A DNA stretch of 64,000 nucleotides, taken from contig NC_057916.1 of assembly GCF_018873765.1 (NCBI RefSeq), forward strand, positions 32,091,501 through 32,155,500, written 5' to 3'. Below the pieces are notes generated by a model. That model ran no database searches. It worked only from the letters and a program-made list of their open reading frames with translations, and had not been told where the DNA came from. Each line of letters starts with the position of its first letter. Within the stretch, counting starts at the first letter, position 1. This document shows, piece after piece, positions 59,456-64,000 of this stretch. A program made the position numbers and the translations under genes. The DNA comes from Telopea speciosissima. Taxonomy: Eukaryota; Streptophyta; Magnoliopsida; Proteales; Proteaceae.

Positions 59456-60431
59456 TCAAAGCCCTTGGCGGGTGTCAAGTTGTTGGCGAAAACTTAAAAA
59501 TTCTTCTCTGGTGACATAGTCCCTCGAGGGTTCACCAGCATAGTCTTCATCCTCACTGTCGTCCTCTTCTTGTGACTCGCCGTCACACTGTGACATGTTG
59601 GGTAGCTCGCTTCCTTCGGGCTTGGTGTGAGGGAGGAGCCGCAACAAATCCCAGCTTCATCTTCTTGATGGTGGATGAGTCGATGTCAATCATCTTTGGG
59701 TCAATGAATTCCCCAGAGAGATCCACTTCATGGAACTTAAGGATGGCGATTATGAGTCCGCCATATGGAAGGTTTCCCCTATAATGAGGTCTCGACATAT
59801 TCCATGGTCTTCATAATCACATATGGAAGATTGATAGGAGTGGCAGTGACAAGACACCAAGTAATGTAGGCTTGAAAGGGATTGACTTGGTCTCTATGGC
59901 CTCCTTTGGGCAAGATGTTGTAGCGACAATGAAGCTGATCATCCTGGGTAGTTCATGAAGTTTTATAGCTTTAACAGTTGGTTCAAACCCAACATAGTCT
60001 TTCATGATGGCACCATAAATTTCATCAACATTCATAAAAGTTTTGGCATCCCCTTTGGGAGGAAGATAGCTCATATCTCCTACAGTGGGAATCCCCATGA
60101 TCTCTCCTAGATCTTCATAAGTGAACATGATGGGAACACCCTTTACTAGGGATGTGATGACAAGCCTATCATCCACTATTTGGGTTCTCGACAGAAAAGT
60201 GTCCGGCAAGGTCAGGATAGCAGGATCAACATAAACTAAGGTATTTTCCCAACCCAAATATTTGAAATATTCTTCAATGTCATAGTCAAGAAATTGAGAA
60301 ACTCTTACTGTTCTTTCCTTGTCAACCTTTCTCTTCTCAAATCTTCCCCAGAGAATGGAGGCTTCTTCTGAGATGAAGAGAGACTTGTCATATGCTGCAG
60401 AGCTCTCTCCAACTTTGGAGCCATTTGAAAC
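59456..60431 (-). pseudogene. SIRE-type extra ORF (env-like / plant transposon protein)
   Basis: Minus strand, downstream of RNase H. Pieces in shifting frames read SLFISEEASILWGRFEKRKV, then an open 146-codon stretch (59817-60257) with FTYEDLGEIMGIP and KAIKLHELPRMISFIVATT, then shorter pieces to 59456 rich in acidic residues. This fits the extra ORF that SIRE/Maximus elements carry where retroviruses have env. It also resembles the putative plant transposon protein domain. No transmembrane span or signal peptide is visible. At least three frameshifts. Confidence 0.7.
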
Positions 60432-60654
60432 CTAGGGCTTTAGAGAATAGAGAGAAATAGAGATTTTTGGGTTGGAAGTGGGTAGATTGTGTAGGAAGAG
60501 TGATTTGGGGCTTGGATTTGGTGAAATCTCAAGGGTTTTTGCAGGGTTTTGCCTTGGAGTTCAGAGAAAAAGGGTTTTGGAGAGGAGAGGTCTCGAACAT
60601 AAGATGAGAGAAATGAAAAAAATCCTCTCGGTTCATGTTTAAAAATGAAATTTT

Positions 60655-60705
60655 TCAGTGTCGGTCGACCTACACGAGTCTGTCGGTCGACCGACAGGTC
60701 AAAAA
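60655..60705. repeat. GGTCGACC palindromes between RNase H and the extra ORF
   Basis: Includes the 18-bp perfect palindrome CTGTCGGTCGACCGACAG (about 60680-60697). It is the same motif as in the LTR, in the spacer upstream of the extra ORF. Confidence 0.8.
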
Positions 60706-60834
60706 CAGGGATTAATGGGATTTTAGCCCAGAATTCTCTAACAACCTGATTTTTGGGCTTTTTGAGGATTTCACTTTACTCAAAAGGGTTGCAAATCCCG
60801 AGTTCTCTCCTCAAATAGCAGAATCTCTCTTCAC

Positions 60835-61059
60835 TTAATGGCTTGGTGAGTATGTCGCAAGTTGTTTTTCGGTTTCAATGTATTTTAGAACAATTTCCCC
60901 TTTTTGAACTGTGTCTCTAAGAAAGTGATGCCTAATATCAATATGTTTGGCTCTTGAATGGAGAATGAGATTTTTGCTTAAATTGATTGCACTTGTATTG
61001 TCGCAATTAATTGGAGATGAACTAAAATGTATCCCATAGTCCATGAGAGTTTGCCTCAT
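60835..61059 (-). pseudogene. SIRE-like RNase H C-terminal part
   Basis: 75 codons: NCDNTSAINLSKN, SRAKHIDIRHHFLRD, then ATYSPSH where LADIFTK would be normal. A frameshift at about 61058 separates it from the preceding RT/RNase H frame. Confidence 0.85.
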
Positions 61060-62015
61060 CCAAAGGACTTGGGCACAACACTGCCGGCCGCAATGTACTC
61101 GGCTTTAGTGGAGAGAGCAACAGAGTTTTGTTTCTTGCTAAACCATGAAACCAAGCAAGATCCTAAGAAGTGACATGTGCCACTTGTACTCTTGCGATCA
61201 AGATGGCACCCTGCAAAGTCGGCATCCGAAAAGCTTATTAAATCAAAATTTTGGTTCATTGGGTACCATAATCCTACATTTGTAGTACCTTTAAGATATT
61301 TAAAGATCCTTTTAACGGCACTAAAGTGGGATTGCATTGGGTTGGCTTGGAATCTAGCACAAGCACACACGCTAAACATGATGTCTAGCCTACTAGCGGT
61401 GAGATATAGAAGGCTGCCAATCATGCCTCTATAGCGTGTAGGGTCTATGGGAGTACCTTCCTCATCTTTAGATAGCTTTAGAGAGGTGCTCATGGGGGTG
61501 CTAGATGACTTTTGACTATCGAAATCAAATTTCTTGAGAAGTTCTTTAGTGTATTTAGTTTGACATATAAAGATTCCATTTTTGGTTTGCTTAATTTGAA
61601 GTCCTAAGAAAAAATTAAGTTCACCCATCAAACTCATTTCAAATTCATCACTCATGCATTTGCTAAATTCAACACAAAGATTTTCATTGGTGGATCCAAA
61701 TATAATATCATCAACATATATTTGCACGATAATAGAGTCTTTTCCTTTATGTTTTACAAACAAGGTTGTATCAACCTTACCCATTTGAAATCCACTTTGG
61801 ATTAGGAATTCACTCAATCTCTCATACCAAGCTCTAGGAGCTTGTTTGAGTCCATAGAGAGCTTTGTTAAGTTTGAAGACATGATCCAGATATTGTGTAT
61901 CCTCAAATCCGGGAGGTTGTGCAACATATACTTCCTCCATGATAAAGCCATTTAAAAAAAGCACTTTTGACATCCATTTGACATAGCTTAAAATTTTTAT
62001 GACATGCAAAAGCAA
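61056..62015 (-). pseudogene. SIRE-like reverse transcriptase and RNase H
   Basis: 320 open codons: [29 protein letters not shown], active-site IYVDDIIFGSTN, FFLGLQIKQ, then RNase H with FSDADFAGCHLDRKSTSG and SVALSTKAEYIAA. All catalytic-type acidic residues in these blocks are present. Only frameshifts at both ends (about 61960 and 61058) disable it. Confidence 0.9.
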
Positions 62016-62973
62016 GTAGCATTCTAATAGATTCCAGTCTTGCTACCGGTGCATAGGTTTCATCAAAATCTATCCCTTCTTGTTGATTATATCCTTTGGC
62101 AACTAATCTAGCGTTGTTTCTAATGATTGATCCATCTTCATCAAGTTTGTTTCTAAACACCCATTTGGCTCCTATAATAGAATGATTCTTGGGTTTTGGG
62201 ACAAGCTCCCAAACATTGTTTCTTTCAAATTGATGGAGCTCTTCTTGCATAGCTACTATCCAATCACTATCTTCCAATGCTTCTTTTATATTTTTAGGTT
62301 CAATTTTGGATATGAAAGCAACATTGTTGCAAATGTCTTGAGTTTTAGATCTAGTTTGGACTCCTTTGTCTAAGTCTCCAATGACATGATCCAAGGGATG
62401 GTCTTTCCAAGGTCTAACCTCTTTGGGTAGATCCTTTGGTTGGTTTTCGGGTTCTCTTAGAGAGAGATTTTCTATGTTCTCCCTAATCTCAACAAGTGTA
62501 TCATCATCATCAACCAATGGCTTGTTTCTATCTTTAGGAAGAGATTCATCAAATTTTATATTCATTGATTCTTCAGTAATCAAGCTTTTCTTATTGAAGA
62601 CTCTATAGGCTCGACTATTTGAAGAGTATCCAAAGAAAATGCCATCATCGGCTTTAGCATCAAATTTTCCTAAGTTATCCTTAGTATTCAATATATAACA
62701 TATACACCCAAACACTTTAAAGTAATCAACTTTAGGTAGTTTATTATGATAGAGTTCATAGGGTGTTTTGAGTAATATAGGTCTAATTAATACACGATTT
62801 AACACATAGCAAGCCGTATTGACCGCTTCGGCCCAAAAATATTTTGGAAGAGAGTATTCATTTATCATTGTTCTAGCGGTCTCTTGGAGTGATCTATTCT
62901 TTCTTTCAACCACCCCATTGGATTGAGGTGTTCTAGGAGCGGAGAAGTTGTGGGTTATGCCTTGTTTTCGCAA
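61903..62973 (-). pseudogene. SIRE-like integrase C-terminal half and RT start
   Basis: 356 codons: [20 protein letters not shown] with the integrase DDE glutamate, [23 protein letters not shown], an acidic linker, then RT start ([51 protein letters not shown]). The frame is lost right after QMDVKSAF, by an indel in an A-run near 61955. Confidence 0.88.
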
Positions 62974-63812
62974 TAACTCCCAAATTGATTGAGATTGTCA
63001 AATTCTCCTCCATGATCACTTCTAATGGTTGTTATGAGATATCCCTTTTGGTTTTGTATTCTCTTACATAGAGATGCAAATTCATCAAAGGCTTCATCTT
63101 TATGTTTTAAAAATAGAGTCCATGTGAAGCGGGAGAAATCATCAACTATTACAAAGGTGTATCTTGAACCGCCTAGGCTAGGTGTAGTAATAGGTCCAAA
63201 CAAGTCCAAGTGTAGTAGTTCTAAGGGTCTAGTGGTAGACACTTCATTTTTTGATTTATGAGATACCTTGGTTTGTTTTCCTCTTTGACAAGCATCACAT
63301 ACATGGTCTTTTCCAAATTTGAGTTTGGGTAAGTTTCTAACTAAATTCTTAGATGCAATGGTCTTAATCACTTTTACATTAACATTTCCTAGTTTCCTAT
63401 GCCATAGGTAGGGATCAACATCATTTGTCACAAGACATGTATTACTAGAATTTGCTTCATCCAATAAGCAGATATAGATATTATTTTTCCTAATTCCCTT
63501 CAGGATAGTCTTATCATTTGAATTTTTTACTAAGCAATGAGAGGTTTTGAAAATGACACTATATCCTATATTACACAGTTGACTCACACTAAGCAAATTA
63601 TACTTTAAATTGTCAACTAGGCATACATTGGATATGATTGTACCTCCAATGGTGATTTCACCGATGCCAATGATTTTTCCTTTGCTATTGTCCCCAAATG
63701 TCACCATTCCTCCATTGTACTTATTTAGCTTGGTGAATAGATTGGGGTTGGCCGTCATATGCTTGGAGCATCCACTATCAATATACCATTCAATTGCTTT
63801 ACTGCTCTTCAA
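62955..63812 (-). pseudogene. SIRE-like protease, GAG-pre-integrase and integrase N-terminal half
   Basis: Protease with an intact-looking active site (WYIDSGCSKHMT), then the GAG-pre-integrase zinc block (LWHRKLGNVN, CDACQRGKQTK), then integrase with LLHLDLFGPI and RSDHGGEF (first two acidic residues of DDE). A frameshift at about 62965 parts it from the next frame. The gag-protease linker (RRAWIPKG, GPMRLWGP) continues to 64000 with a stop between. Confidence 0.88.
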
Positions 63813-64000
63813 GCATACCTACAAAAGCAATCAATTATATGTTGGTCCCCATAATCTCATGGGTCCATTGAGGTTAGGATCGATCATACCCTTAGGTATC
63901 CAAGCTCTTCTGGAATTTTGACTTTGTATTGTAGGTGTGATAGATGTAGGTTTTTGATGTCCATATGATCTTTGGGTTCTTCTTGGCCCTTGAAATTCAT

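Larger units (their letters stand above)
57425..64000 (-). mobile_element. SIRE/Maximus-like Copia element, partial
   Basis: Minus-strand element with a 3' LTR (57425-58814), purine tract, extra ORF and pol, running off the right edge before gag and the 5' LTR. The LTR start (TGTTGGGTAACCTAGAGGGG), the AAAAAGGGGGAGAT tract and the extra ORF after RNase H are typical of the SIRE lineage. It inserted in the Tat-type leader; the left flank is CACAC. Frameshifts in pol show it is inactive. Confidence 0.88.

Overview
This is nuclear DNA of a flowering plant. The evidence is a two-exon nuclear psbW gene with a plastid and thylakoid targeting leader, an R2R3-MYB gene with the usual two introns inside the MYB repeats, plant Copia and Ty3/Gypsy (Tat-type) retrotransposons, Mutator-like elements that carry gene fragments, and a hAT-like MITE. 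I cannot name the species. Only about 2 kb holds intact host genes; most of the rest is transposon.

Layout. 1-9.3 kb: AT-rich intergenic DNA, a solo LTR (1400-2259, 5-bp target duplication) and a decayed minus-strand Copia element (2966-9319, duplication CGAAT). Its pol is split by a 462-bp insert flanked by identical 104-bp repeats. 9.3-18 kb: an orphan first exon of an alcohol-dehydrogenase-like gene, a hAT-like MITE (10720-11606), a Pack-MULE carrying a UBA2-type RNA-binding-protein fragment (11669-13268), a second long-TIR element carrying a LOV-domain fragment and about 370 bp of almost pure poly(C) (13302-15346), and two smaller MULE-like elements. 18.4-20.2 kb: psbW (plus) and a 258-codon R2R3-MYB (minus), convergent and apparently intact. 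20.2-30.9 kb: intergenic DNA, another MULE-like element (22027-23180) and a 2.2-kb non-coding tandem duplication.

30.9-57.4 kb: a compound array of one unusual minus-strand Tat-type retroelement. I see three LTRs (30853, 33934, 45658), a primer-binding site matching plant tRNA-Arg, polypurine tracts and two internal regions. The internal region encodes Gag fused in frame to a roughly 330-residue domain that I do not recognise. I find no protease, reverse transcriptase or integrase. Downstream come an open frame on the opposite strand, a field of short dyad-symmetric hairpins whose two arms vary together, and a 30-bp minisatellite. In the right-hand copy the minisatellite has been reorganised with LTR-end pieces into a higher-order repeat. 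This is the most novel material in the window.

57.4-64 kb: a SIRE/Maximus-like Copia element (minus), inserted in the 5' untranslated part of the right-hand Tat-type unit. It has a 1.39-kb LTR, a typical purine tract, a decayed extra (env-like) ORF and a frameshifted pol. It runs off the window.

The host genes do not form an operon or pathway. psbW is a light-regulated photosystem II gene and the MYB is a separate regulator. The TE-borne gene pieces (UBA2, LOV, ADH exon) look non-functional.
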